From NCBI RefSeq assembly GCF_000423305.1, contig NZ_AUHS01000030.1, positions 1-42,707 on the forward strand: a stretch of DNA of 42,707 nt, read 5' to 3'. How positions within the stretch are numbered: the stretch's first letter is position 1; each line of letters starts with the position of its first letter. The translations under genes were made by a program, and so were the position numbers. The notes beneath the pieces were generated by a model, which saw only the letters and a program-made list of their open reading frames with translations, made no database searches and was not told the origin of the DNA. Below, one piece after another: positions 35,017 through 42,707 of the stretch. The stretch comes from Legionella moravica DSM 19234. Its GTDB lineage: Bacteria; Pseudomonadota; Gammaproteobacteria; Legionellales; Legionellaceae.

Positions 35017-35894
35017 AAAATCGTTTACGACTGGCCATACAAAAAAAGGGGCGATTATCTGATGAATCGATCAGTCTATTACAACGCTGCGGTTTAAAAT
35101 TTCGCATTAAACCCAACGCCCTTCTCACTCATGTAGATAACTTCCCTATCGATTTGCTTTTTGTTCGCGATGATGACATTCCCACTTTAGTGTTTGACAA
35201 TTTATGCGATGGCGGAATTGTTGGTGAAAATGTTTTATTGGAAGCCTCTCTGGCAAAACCAGGTAAATTATATAAACAATTATTAGCTTTAGGCAGCTGC
35301 ACCTGTCGTCTCTCGATTGCAGTTCCTGAATCCTTTGATTACCAGGGTCCTGGAAGTCTGGATGGTAAACGCATTGCAACCAGTTACCCCTATTTACTTA
35401 ACCAATATCTGGAAGAACGCTCCATTTGTGCTGAACGTCTGATCTTATCAGGCTCCGTAGAGGTAGCGCCCCGAATGGGGATGGCAGATGCCATTTGTGA
35501 TCTGGTATCCAGCGGACAGACATTGGAAGAAAATAAACTATATGAAGTAGATACCGTACTGCAAAGCCAGGCAGTATTCATCCAGACTCAAAAGCAATTT
35601 TCCCCCGAAGCTCAAGAGCTGTTTGGCATGCTTGCGCGACGTATTCAGGCAGTTCAGCAGGCGCAGGAACGAAAATACATAGTTTTTCATGCCCCAAAAT
35701 CAGCACTGGAGCGTATTTCGGAACAATTGCCCGGAGCAGAGGCACCAACCATTCTCCCCTTACCCGATAATATGGATAAAGTGGCAGTGCATGTTGTTTC
35801 CAGTGAGCGCGTCTTCTGGAAAACTCTGGAAACGATCCAGGATTTAGGAGCAAGTTCAATTTTAGTGTTACCCATTGAAAAAATGTTGGAGTAA
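35013..35894 (+). CDS. hisG: ATP phosphoribosyltransferase HisG (long form)
   Basis: A 293-aa HisG_L enzyme: LRLAIQKKGRLSDESISLL start, PRPP-binding DLVSSGQTLEENKL, and a C-terminal regulatory ACT-like domain (about 220-293), so no HisZ partner is required. It catalyses the first, feedback-inhibited step, joining ATP and PRPP. GGAG lies five bases before ATG 35013. Overlap with the regulator gene indicates translational coupling; hisD follows after five bases. Confidence 0.98.
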   Translation: MKNRLRLAIQKKGRLSDESISLLQRCGLKFRIKPNALLTHVDNFPIDLLFVRDDDIPTLVFDNLCDGGIVGENVLLEASLAKPGKLYKQLLALGSCTCRLSIAVPESFDYQGPGSLDGKRIATSYPYLLNQYLEERSICAERLILSGSVEVAPRMGMADAICDLVSSGQTLEENKLYEVDTVLQSQAVFIQTQKQFSPEAQELFGMLARRIQAVQQAQERKYIVFHAPKSALERISEQLPGAEAPTILPLPDNMDKVAVHVVSSERVFWKTLETIQDLGASSILVLPIEKMLE

Positions 35895-35899
35895 GTGCG

Positions 35900-37195
35900 A
35901 TGTTATCCATTAAAAACTGGCGATTATTATCACCTTCCGAACGAGCGCTGTGCTTATTGCGTCCTGTAGAGACAAATTCAGTCTCCAATCAAGTACGGGA
36001 AATTATTCAACAGGTACGAGCAAAGGGGGACCAGGCTTTGTTCGAATTAACCCAAAAATTTGATGGAGCGTGTCTGAAACAATTCAAAGTTCCTCAGCAA
36101 CAAATCCAGGATGCAACAACCGATCCGCACCTGCTTTCTGCCATGAACCAGGCCATACAGACCATAACCAACTACCACCAATCTTTAGTACCCGAAGATC
36201 AGAACATCTATACCGCCTTGGGGGTTCGTGTACTGACCACCTACAGACCGATACAAAAGATAGGTTTATATGTACCTGGCGGGAATAACACTCCGTTAGT
36301 ATCGTCACTTTTGATGCAAGCCATACCAGCCCGAATCGCAGGATGTCCAATCAAAGTACTGTGCACTCCACCAGACGCAAACGGTGAAATCAACCCTCAT
36401 TTACTGGTAGCTGCCCGATTGTGTGGAATAGAAACCATCTACACTCTGGGTGGCGCCCAGGCAATTGCAGCCATGGCCTATGGTACTGAAAGCATTACCA
36501 AGGTGGACAAATTATTTGGACCGGGTAATCGTTTCGTTACAGAGGCTAAAAATCTGGTTTCCATTGATCCCTGCGGTGCAGCAATAGACATGCCGGCGGG
36601 GCCTTCTGAAGTCATGATCATTGCCGACAACCAAGCCAATGCATCCTTCGTTGCAGCAGATTTATTGGCCCAGGCAGAACATGGTGCGGACTCTCAGGTC
36701 TTTTTAATTTGCGAGGATTTGGCTTTTGCCAACGCAGTTAATGAAGAAATAAAACGGCAATTAACTCATTTATCGCGTACTTCTATTATGAAGCAATCAC
36801 TGGCAAAAAGCAGAATCATTCTCTGTTCCGACAGAAAGGAGCAACTGGCCATAATCAACGACTATGCTCCCGAACATTTAATCATCAACAGGGAAGATGC
36901 AGACTCATGGGTGAGTCACATTAATTCTGCTGGTACCGTGTTCCTTGGTTCATGGGCTGCAGAGACAATGGGAGACTATGTCAGCGGCAGCAACCACGTT
37001 CTGCCTACGAACGGTTATGCAAAAAATCACAACGGTTTGAGTACTCTTGATTTCTTAACCCGTTTTAATGTGCAATCAATTAACCAGGAAGGTATCAAAA
37101 ACTTAGGTCCGGCTGCTGTTTCTTTGGCTCAAATCGAAGGTTTGGATGCCCATGCAAATGCCATACAAATCAGACTCAATATCTTGGAGGATTAG
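35900..37195 (+). CDS. hisD: Histidinol dehydrogenase HisD
   Basis: A 431-aa protein with family blocks GLYVPGGNNTPLVSSLLMQA, GPGNRFVTEAKNLV and DMPAGPSEVMIIAD, and the catalytic EH pair in YAPEHLII. It oxidises L-histidinol to histidine in two NAD-dependent steps with zinc. It is flush with hisC (stop at 37195, next ATG at 37196). Order hisG-hisD-hisC is the enterobacterial one. Confidence 0.98.
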   Translation: MLSIKNWRLLSPSERALCLLRPVETNSVSNQVREIIQQVRAKGDQALFELTQKFDGACLKQFKVPQQQIQDATTDPHLLSAMNQAIQTITNYHQSLVPEDQNIYTALGVRVLTTYRPIQKIGLYVPGGNNTPLVSSLLMQAIPARIAGCPIKVLCTPPDANGEINPHLLVAARLCGIETIYTLGGAQAIAAMAYGTESITKVDKLFGPGNRFVTEAKNLVSIDPCGAAIDMPAGPSEVMIIADNQANASFVAADLLAQAEHGADSQVFLICEDLAFANAVNEEIKRQLTHLSRTSIMKQSLAKSRIILCSDRKEQLAIINDYAPEHLIINREDADSWVSHINSAGTVFLGSWAAETMGDYVSGSNHVLPTNGYAKNHNGLSTLDFLTRFNVQSINQEGIKNLGPAAVSLAQIEGLDAHANAIQIRLNILED

Positions 37196-38293
37196 ATGTC
37201 TATACTTAACTTAATACGACCCGAGTTGTTAAACAGCCAGAATTACGTACCTGGTGGAGAGCAGTGCACATTAAGATTACATGCTAATGAATTGCCCTGG
37301 TGTCCAGTTAATTCAAGTATCGCTAAATCGCTTAACTATTACCCTGATACACGTTTGCAAAATCAATTACAGGCCAGGTTAGCTGCTCGCTATCAAGTAG
37401 ATCCCGATCAGATTGTATTAACCAGGGGCAGTGATGATGGCATCGATTTGGTTACACGTTTATTTTTAACAGCAGGTCAGGATGCATTCATGCAATTTCC
37501 TCCGACCTTTCCAATGTATGCCTTTTACGTTCGTTTACAACAGGCGGAACTCATTCAATGCCCCCTCAATCATCAGGATGAGTTTAGTCTCGCTTTAGAG
37601 CAGATTAAAAACAATTGGCAATCCAACTGCAAAATCATCATGTTGTGTAGCCCCAACAACCCGACAGGAAATTTAATCGACCTGGATTTGATTGCCGCCG
37701 CTTGTGAGTATTTTGCAAATCGATCGGTCATTGTCGTAGACGAAGCGTATATAGAGTTTGCGAGAACAAAAAGTGCCGTTTCTTTGCTAAATCGCTATGA
37801 AAATCTGGTGATATTAAGAACGTTATCCAAGGCAAGTGGCTTGGCTGGACTACGTCTAGGCAGCATTATCGCTCAAGCGCATGTTATAGAAGCATTCAAT
37901 AAAATTATTGCGCCTTATATTATTCCAGGCAGCACTATTGAATTAGCCACCCAGGCATTTGAGAACACGAACTGGTTTCCAACAGTTATTGAGCGTATCC
38001 GCAGTTCGAAGCAAAAACTTATTGACGTATTAAAAAACACTCCGGTAATTGAAAAAGTATACCCCTCTGAAACCAATTTTGTGCTCGTAAAATCCCTCTT
38101 CGCCAAGGAGCTAACTGCCTGGTTTGCAGAACACAACATCGCAGTAAGAGATTTTCCCCCATCTTCCTTATTACACGATCATATACGCATCACAGTGGGA
38201 GACCCGGAGCAAAATCGATTACTTATCGACTCCTTATCCAGTTTTATCAATAATGTTTCAGGATTAAATTATGCAAAAGATCTTATTTATTGA
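37196..38293 (+). CDS. hisC: Histidinol-phosphate aminotransferase HisC
   Basis: A 365-aa class I/II PLP aminotransferase. CSPNNPTGN (151-159), VVDEAYIEF (180-188) and the PLP lysine K212 in [14 protein letters not shown] are clear. It converts imidazole acetol phosphate to histidinol phosphate with glutamate. It overlaps hisB by 23 bases. It has no separate promoter and is part of the his operon. Confidence 0.98.
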   Translation: MSILNLIRPELLNSQNYVPGGEQCTLRLHANELPWCPVNSSIAKSLNYYPDTRLQNQLQARLAARYQVDPDQIVLTRGSDDGIDLVTRLFLTAGQDAFMQFPPTFPMYAFYVRLQQAELIQCPLNHQDEFSLALEQIKNNWQSNCKIIMLCSPNNPTGNLIDLDLIAAACEYFANRSVIVVDEAYIEFARTKSAVSLLNRYENLVILRTLSKASGLAGLRLGSIIAQAHVIEAFNKIIAPYIIPGSTIELATQAFENTNWFPTVIERIRSSKQKLIDVLKNTPVIEKVYPSETNFVLVKSLFAKELTAWFAEHNIAVRDFPPSSLLHDHIRITVGDPEQNRLLIDSLSSFINNVSGLNYAKDLIY

Positions 38294-39329
38294 CCGTGAT
38301 GGTACCTTAATTGAAGAGCCCTTTGACAACCAGGTCGATTCATTAGAAAAAATCAAGTTAACGCAGGGAGTAATCCCTGCCCTGCTCCGACTCAAAAAGG
38401 CAGGATTCAAGCTCATCATGGTGTCCAATCAAAACGGTGTGGGGACCTCAAGTTTTCCTGAAGAAGATTTTGCCATTTGCCATGACTTTACCCTGGATCT
38501 TTTTTCTTCCCAAGGTATCTTTTTTGATGAAATTTACATTTGTCCTCACATGCCTGAAGATCTGTGCTGCTGCCGAAAACCCAAAACCGGTTTACTGGAT
38601 CGGTTTATGCGAGAAACCTCTATTGATGTATCCAGCTCATGGGTCATTGGGGATAGGGATACGGATAGAGAATTAGCAGATAATTTAGGAGTTAAATTTC
38701 TTCCCATATCAAAAGAGCACTCCTGGGATGATGTAGTTGTCGCTTTAATGAATAATCGCCGTAGTGCCATTATCAACAGAACAACAAATGAAACAGAAAT
38801 TAAGCTGAAATTAACCTTGGATAGTGACCAACCCAGCTCCATTAATACGTCCATTCCATTTTTTAATCACATGCTGGAGCAGGTCGCAAAACACGGTGAG
38901 TTCGCTCTGGATCTCAAGGCTACAGGAGATTTGGAGGTCGATGATCATCATTTGATTGAGGACACTGCAATTGCTTTGGGTGAGGCGATTAAAGCAGCGC
39001 TTGGAGACAAATGGGGTATAAATCGCTACGGCTTTACTCTGCCTATGGATGAATCCCTTGCCTCTATTGCTATCGATATTAGCGGCAGAAGCTTTTGTCA
39101 ATTCAATGGTCAATTCAGCCGCGAGTTTGTTGGAGGTATGGCAACGGAGATGATCCCTCATTTCTTTCAATCCTTATCCAGCGCTCTAGGTGCAACCATT
39201 CACCTTAATGTAACCGGATCCAACCACCACCACATGATTGAGGCATGTTTTAAATCTTTGGGAAGAGCATTGAGGCAGGCTTGTGCCAGAACCAGTGAAT
39301 CACTCCCCTCAACCAAGGGGTTGTTATGA
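38271..39329 (+). CDS. hisB: Bifunctional HisB: histidinol phosphatase / IGP dehydratase
   Basis: A 352-aa fusion. N-terminal HAD phosphatase with FIDRDGTL (D8, D10), motif VSNQNG, a Cys/His zinc site ([14 protein letters not shown]), and motif IV GDRDTD. The C-terminal part (about 165-352) is imidazoleglycerol-phosphate dehydratase with [27 protein letters not shown] and [12 protein letters not shown]. This fusion is typical of enteric-type his operons. The start overlaps hisC; it shares ATGA with hisH. Confidence 0.98.
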   Translation: MQKILFIDRDGTLIEEPFDNQVDSLEKIKLTQGVIPALLRLKKAGFKLIMVSNQNGVGTSSFPEEDFAICHDFTLDLFSSQGIFFDEIYICPHMPEDLCCCRKPKTGLLDRFMRETSIDVSSSWVIGDRDTDRELADNLGVKFLPISKEHSWDDVVVALMNNRRSAIINRTTNETEIKLKLTLDSDQPSSINTSIPFFNHMLEQVAKHGEFALDLKATGDLEVDDHHLIEDTAIALGEAIKAALGDKWGINRYGFTLPMDESLASIAIDISGRSFCQFNGQFSREFVGGMATEMIPHFFQSLSSALGATIHLNVTGSNHHHMIEACFKSLGRALRQACARTSESLPSTKGLL

Positions 39330-39925
39330 TTGCGGTAATCGATGTCTGTGGTAATAACCTGACGTCTCTGGTAAATGCGTTAAAACGTTTGGGAGTCAAT
39401 TATCAATTAACCCATGATAGCAAGGAAATACAACAGGCTTCTCATGTGATTTTACCCGGCGTAGGCACAGCAACTTATGGGATGAACGCCTTACGTGACT
39501 CTAATCTTGTCGAGGTCATTACTCACCTGAAACAACCCCTATTGGGGATTTGTCTGGGTATGCAGTTATTAGTTGAATGCAGTGAAGAAGGAATGATTGA
39601 CTGCTTGGGTTTAATTCCAGGACAGGCTGAATTATTGACGAGAACTAATGACTGTCCTGTTCCGCACATGGGATGGAATCAATTGCAATGGTGTACTGAT
39701 TCACCTCTGCAACAGGGATTAAATCAGAGTGATTACGTCTACTTTGTCCATAGTTACGCCTTAAAAGATCATAATCATGCGGTGGCTCGATGCAATTACA
39801 GCGAACCATTCACGGCTATTGTTAACAAAAATAACGTCTATGGGATGCAGTTCCACCCCGAAAAATCAGCCGGTGTCGGTCTGACATTACTCAAAAATTT
39901 CTTGTCTCTGGAGGCGGTATGTTAG
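39326..39925 (+). CDS. hisH: Imidazole glycerol phosphate synthase glutaminase HisH
   Basis: A 199-aa class I glutamine amidotransferase with catalytic Cys76 in GICLGMQLL and the His/Glu pair in MQFHPEKS near the C-terminus. It supplies ammonia to HisF. VSHxIHSYA-like segment YFVHSYAL is conserved. It overlaps hisB by four and hisA by seven bases. Confidence 0.98.
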   Translation: MIAVIDVCGNNLTSLVNALKRLGVNYQLTHDSKEIQQASHVILPGVGTATYGMNALRDSNLVEVITHLKQPLLGICLGMQLLVECSEEGMIDCLGLIPGQAELLTRTNDCPVPHMGWNQLQWCTDSPLQQGLNQSDYVYFVHSYALKDHNHAVARCNYSEPFTAIVNKNNVYGMQFHPEKSAGVGLTLLKNFLSLEAVC

Positions 39926-40647
39926 TTGTTCCAGCAATTGATTTACAAGCAGGTCGTTGTGTCCGATTAAAACAAGGTCAATTTGATCAGGTAACCCAAT
40001 TTGATGTTGCGCCTGTTGAGAGATCTTTATATTTCAAACAATCAGGGGCGCAACGTTTGCATATTGTGGATTTGGATGGGGCTCGTATGGGAGCCATGCA
40101 ACAATTACCTTTAATTTGCGCCATGCTGGACTGTGGGATCACGGTTCAAGCCGGAGGAGGAATTAGAACCCTTGATCAGGCAAAACGCTGCATTGATTCA
40201 GGTATTTCTCATCTGGTCATTGGCAGCATCGCCATTTCCAATCCAGAAGTGACTACGAACATCATTCAGGAAATCAAGCCAGAACATATTATTCTCGCGC
40301 TTGATGTACGAATTGATCACGAGATCCCGGTTCCGGCGATAAATGGTTGGCAAATGAGCAGCCAAAGTAATCTGTGGGAAGTGGTTGGTTATTATCATCA
40401 GCTGGGCATCAATGACATACTTTGTACCGACATCTCCTGTGATGGAATGATGTCTGGCCCCAATTTCAACCTGTACCAACAGGCGGTAGAACGTTTTCCC
40501 AATATATCCTGGCAAGCTTCCGGAGGAATTCGAAACAGAGAGGATATCGCTACTCTTGAATCTCTTGGCGTTGCCGCTGCAATTCTGGGATTAACGCTAT
40601 ATCAAGGGAGTTTTGATTTAACTGAATGCTTGCAAGAGTATGCTTAA
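39919..40647 (+). CDS. hisA: ProFAR isomerase HisA
   Basis: A 242-aa (beta-alpha)8 barrel. D8 in [18 protein letters not shown] is the catalytic aspartate; GGGIRT and [10 protein letters not shown] are phosphate-binding loops. It isomerises ProFAR to PRFAR. It overlaps hisH by seven bases and ends 19 bases before hisF. Confidence 0.97.
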   Translation: MLVVPAIDLQAGRCVRLKQGQFDQVTQFDVAPVERSLYFKQSGAQRLHIVDLDGARMGAMQQLPLICAMLDCGITVQAGGGIRTLDQAKRCIDSGISHLVIGSIAISNPEVTTNIIQEIKPEHIILALDVRIDHEIPVPAINGWQMSSQSNLWEVVGYYHQLGINDILCTDISCDGMMSGPNFNLYQQAVERFPNISWQASGGIRNREDIATLESLGVAAAILGLTLYQGSFDLTECLQEYA

Positions 40648-40666
40648 TGAAAATGAGGTATCTATT

Positions 40667-41434
40667 ATGCTAACCAAACGCATCATACCGTGCCTTGATG
40701 TACGTGATAATAAAGTGGTCAAAGGAGTACAATTCCGTAATCACCGAATTATTGGCGATATTATTCCCTTGGCTGCCCACTACTCAGATTCAGGTGCTGA
40801 CGAACTGGTATTTTATGATATTACAGCCAGCAGTGATGCACGTTCAGTATCGCCTGACTGGGTCAATCAGGTTGCAGCAGCGATTAATATACCGTTTACC
40901 GTTGCCGGAGGAATCCGAACCGTGCATCAAGCCAAATCATTGCTTCATGCTGGAGCCGACAAGATCTCGGTGAATAGCCCTGCCTTGGAAAATCCATCAT
41001 TGATTAACGAGTTAAGTGCGCAATTTGGTACTCAATGCGTTGTTATCGGGATTGATAGCCAATGGATTGTCGACGATTATTACGTGTATCAGTACACTGG
41101 TAATGAACACACAAGCATCAATTCCAGACGCAAGACCAGGGAATGGATTAAGGAAGTCCAGGACAGAGGTGCAGGTGAAATTGTTTTTAATTGCATGCAA
41201 TCAGATGGTGTTCGATCGGGTTATGACCTGGTTCAGCTACAGGAAATGCAGACTCTCTGTCATGTTCCCTTAATTGCTTCGGGCGGAGCCGGATCAGTAC
41301 AGGATTTTATCGAATTATTTCTTCAAACTCCAATTAATGGCGCTTTAGCAGCGAGCATTTTTCATGACAACAAAGTAACAATTGCCGAAGTCAAACAAGG
41401 CCTTAAGGCAAACACTATAGAGGTACGACTATGA
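40667..41434 (+). CDS. hisF: Imidazole glycerol phosphate synthase cyclase HisF
   Basis: ATG 40667 ([20 protein letters not shown], 255 aa) is preferred over 40640 because GAGG is eight bases upstream and the family begins here. D11 and the second Asp in VIGID are catalytic; AGGIRT and ASGGAGS are the phosphate loops. With HisH it forms IGP and AICAR from PRFAR and glutamine. It shares ATGA with hisIE. Confidence 0.98.
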   Translation: MLTKRIIPCLDVRDNKVVKGVQFRNHRIIGDIIPLAAHYSDSGADELVFYDITASSDARSVSPDWVNQVAAAINIPFTVAGGIRTVHQAKSLLHAGADKISVNSPALENPSLINELSAQFGTQCVVIGIDSQWIVDDYYVYQYTGNEHTSINSRRKTREWIKEVQDRGAGEIVFNCMQSDGVRSGYDLVQLQEMQTLCHVPLIASGGAGSVQDFIELFLQTPINGALAASIFHDNKVTIAEVKQGLKANTIEVRL

Positions 41435-42054
41435 ATGAACTGGAACTAAACAGTCTGGATTGGAAAAAAATGAACGGTTTAATACCCTCCATCATTCAAA
41501 ATGCGGAAAACGGTACCGTATTAATGTTGGGTTATATGAATCAGGAGGCTTTAAGTGCTACGCTCTCCAGTGGCGAATTGACTTTATACAGTCGTAGCAA
41601 ACAAAAATTATGGCGTAAAGGCGAAACTTCCGGAAACAGCATGCTCATAGACCACATTAGCACTGATTGTGATAAGGACAGCCTTTTAATCCATGTGAGA
41701 CCGAAGGGACCGGCATGCCACCTTGGCTATACCAGTTGTTTTCAACCTCCTTTAAATACCACTCTGAGTTTTCTCGATGGGTTAATCAAATTAATCAATG
41801 AACGAGCCAGACAGAACAGCAGTCACAGTTATACTGCTCAGCTTCTTAATGAAGGTCTGAACAAATGCGCCCAAAAAGTCGGAGAAGAAGCAGTTGAAAC
41901 GGTAATCGCAGCGGTAAACCGCAACAGAGAAGAACTGATTAATGAAACCGCAGATCTGATCTTTCATTTACTTGTTCTGTTAAAATCCTGCGAATTGAGT
42001 TTTTATGAGGTTCTGCAGTGTTTACAGGATAGAGACCGTTCAGTTCATACCTGA
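41431..42054 (+). CDS. hisI: Bifunctional HisIE: PRA-CH / PRA-PH
   Basis: A 207-aa fusion. The N-terminal cyclohydrolase (to about 115) has [27 protein letters not shown] and the zinc Cys set including [12 protein letters not shown]. The C-terminal pyrophosphohydrolase has [13 protein letters not shown] and [17 protein letters not shown], a MazG-like fold. It performs steps 2 and 3 of the pathway and ends the operon. It is also called hisIE. Confidence 0.98.
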   Translation: MNELELNSLDWKKMNGLIPSIIQNAENGTVLMLGYMNQEALSATLSSGELTLYSRSKQKLWRKGETSGNSMLIDHISTDCDKDSLLIHVRPKGPACHLGYTSCFQPPLNTTLSFLDGLIKLINERARQNSSHSYTAQLLNEGLNKCAQKVGEEAVETVIAAVNRNREELINETADLIFHLLVLLKSCELSFYEVLQCLQDRDRSVHT

Positions 42055-42064
42055 AAATCAATGG

Positions 42065-42086
42065 ACCCTCCGCCTTCGCGGAGGGT
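42065..42086. terminator. Perfect hairpin just after hisIE
   Basis: ACCCTCCGC-CTTC-GCGGAGGGT has a nine-base-pair perfect stem and a four-base loop, ten bases past the hisIE stop. It lacks a T-tract, so it may be a structural end or a REP-like hairpin rather than a classical terminator. Its right arm leads directly into the tandem repeat. Confidence 0.5.
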
Positions 42087-42282
42087 GACGAGCGCACGGA
42101 GCGTGACCAGCGCACGGAGCGTAACCAGCGCACGGAGCGTAACCAGCGCACGGAGCGTAACCAGCGCACGGAGCGTGACAAGCGCGCGGAGCGTAACAAG
42201 AGCACGGAGCGTAACAAGAGCACGGAGCGTAACAAGAGCACGGAGCGTAACAAGAGCACGGAGCGTAACAAGCGCACGGAGG
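42085..42282. repeat. 11-copy 18-bp tandem repeat (VNTR)
   Basis: Eleven contiguous units of GTaACnAGnGCaCGGAGC without gaps. Units 1-2 and 6 start GTGAC; units 3-5 are identical (GTAACCAGCGCACGGAGC); units 7-10 are identical (GTAACAAGAGCACGGAGC); unit 11 ends GGAGG. Blocks of identical units show recent duplication. Since 18 is a multiple of three, open frames exist on both strands, but I do not regard them as genes. A 14-bp sequence at the left edge (TCGCGGAGGGTGAC, 42076) recurs inverted at 42363-42376, beyond the array. Confidence 0.97.
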
Positions 42283-42437
42283 GTGACTTAGTGGACCATG
42301 AGGGTAGTGCTCTCAGGGCTTAGGAAATTATGTCGCTATAATATGTTTAACACTTAATCCTTGTCACCCTCCGCGAACTGATATATCCCCTCAAATTTGC
42401 TAAAAATAATTGCAGTAAAGTTGAAGTCGTGATCTAA

Positions 42438-42466
42438 TTTTCCCCAACAAATTTGTTTGGGGAAAA
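42438..42466 (+). promoter_or_regulatory. Hairpin masking the transposase ribosome-binding site
   Basis: TTTTCCCCAACAAA (42438-42451) pairs with TTTGTTTGGGGAAAA just before the transposase start, with one bulged base. The GGGGA that would serve as ribosome-binding site lies in the 3' arm. IS elements such as IS10 and IS50 use hairpins like this to block translation from transcripts entering from outside. Confidence 0.6.
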
Positions 42467-42468
42467 TG

Positions 42469-42707
42469 ATGGAACCTATCGATTTACTACATGACCATCT
42501 CATGGAGGAATGTCCTTTTATCCATGGCAAACGTTTACAAGCATTAATGGATGTAGCATGTTCACTACAAAAGAAGCAAAACCTATCGCTGACAGCAATA
42601 GGCAAAGGATTAACTGGAAACAGTTCATTAAAACACAAGATTAAAAAGGTAGATCGTCTTGAGGGCAACAAGCACCTATATGAAGAGATAAGTTCGATTT
42701 ATGTAGG
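42469..42707 (+). CDS. IS4-like transposase, N-terminal part (runs off window end)
   Basis: ATG 42469 (ATG 42466 is a neighbour out of frame) opens a frame of 79 complete codons to the edge: MEPIDLLHDHLMEECPFIHG, then KRLQALMDVACSLQKKQNLS and KIKKVDRLEGNKHLYEE. This resembles the N-terminal DNA-binding region of IS4-family transposases that act on IS ends. The catalytic DDE part lies outside the window, so I cannot tell whether the element is intact. The left end probably lies near 42378, right after the inverted copy of the 14-bp motif. Confidence 0.8.
   Translation, partial: MEPIDLLHDHLMEECPFIHGKRLQALMDVACSLQKKQNLSLTAIGKGLTGNSSLKHKIKKVDRLEGNKHLYEEISSIYV

Noticed and set aside
42061..42291. 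Open frame of 76 codons with repeating SARSVT units on the plus strand, and a matching minus-strand frame (41939-42277)
   Set aside because: The frames are open only because the 18-bp unit is divisible by three. There is no ribosome-binding site, and the minus frame overlaps hisIE.

Overview
The window looks like a chromosomal segment of a Legionella species. The evidence is an AT-rich genome with long eukaryotic-like or serine-rich proteins resembling Dot/Icm effectors, the flgBCDEFGHIJKL rod/hook cluster next to hemF, a cytochrome bd operon with small subunits, and a complete gammaproteobacterial his operon. I do not assign a species. The genes beside flgL (a GNAT and a 2174-aa LRR/AAA protein) differ from the vpdB neighbour I remember in L. 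pneumophila Philadelphia, so a different species or strain background is likely (recollection, not checked).

Left part (1-13253): the N-terminal 1091 codons of a giant repetitive adhesin (minus strand, continuing past base 1) made of 321-bp/107-aa cadherin-like repeats; a Nudix-like plus HAD-like fusion protein (minus); a small secreted hypothetical (plus); a 2174-aa protein combining leucine-rich repeats, a papain-like Cys/His/Asp signature and two AAA+ ATPase modules (minus); and a GNAT acetyltransferase (plus).

Flagellar block (13282-23738, minus): flgB-C-D-E-F-G-H-I-J-K-L in order, tightly spaced, reading away from a near-consensus sigma-54 (RpoN) promoter in the 99-bp divergent gap shared with hemF.

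Middle (23838-31538): hemF, an LplT-like MFS transporter, a MarR-GNAT fusion, a 215-bp MITE-like inverted-repeat element, a LysE/RhtB exporter, a HAD-like serine-rich putative effector with a probable TTG start, a cold-shock protein and pyrE.

Right part (31626-42707): a cydP-cydA-cydB-cydX operon (minus), with both small subunits identified here from short frames. Divergent from it is an eight-gene his operon (hisG-D-C-B-H-A-F-IE) led by a TrpR-family regulator. A palindrome matching 13 bases of the Fur box sits inside the spacer of the putative his promoter, between the two operons. After hisIE come a hairpin, an 11-copy 18-bp tandem repeat, and the left end of an IS4-like insertion sequence whose transposase start is preceded by a hairpin masking its ribosome-binding site.

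The most unusual items are the LRR/protease-like/double-AAA giant, the Nudix-HAD fusion, the MITE-like element, the Fur/HisR-like operator candidate, and the VNTR plus IS junction. No tRNA, rRNA or CRISPR array was seen.
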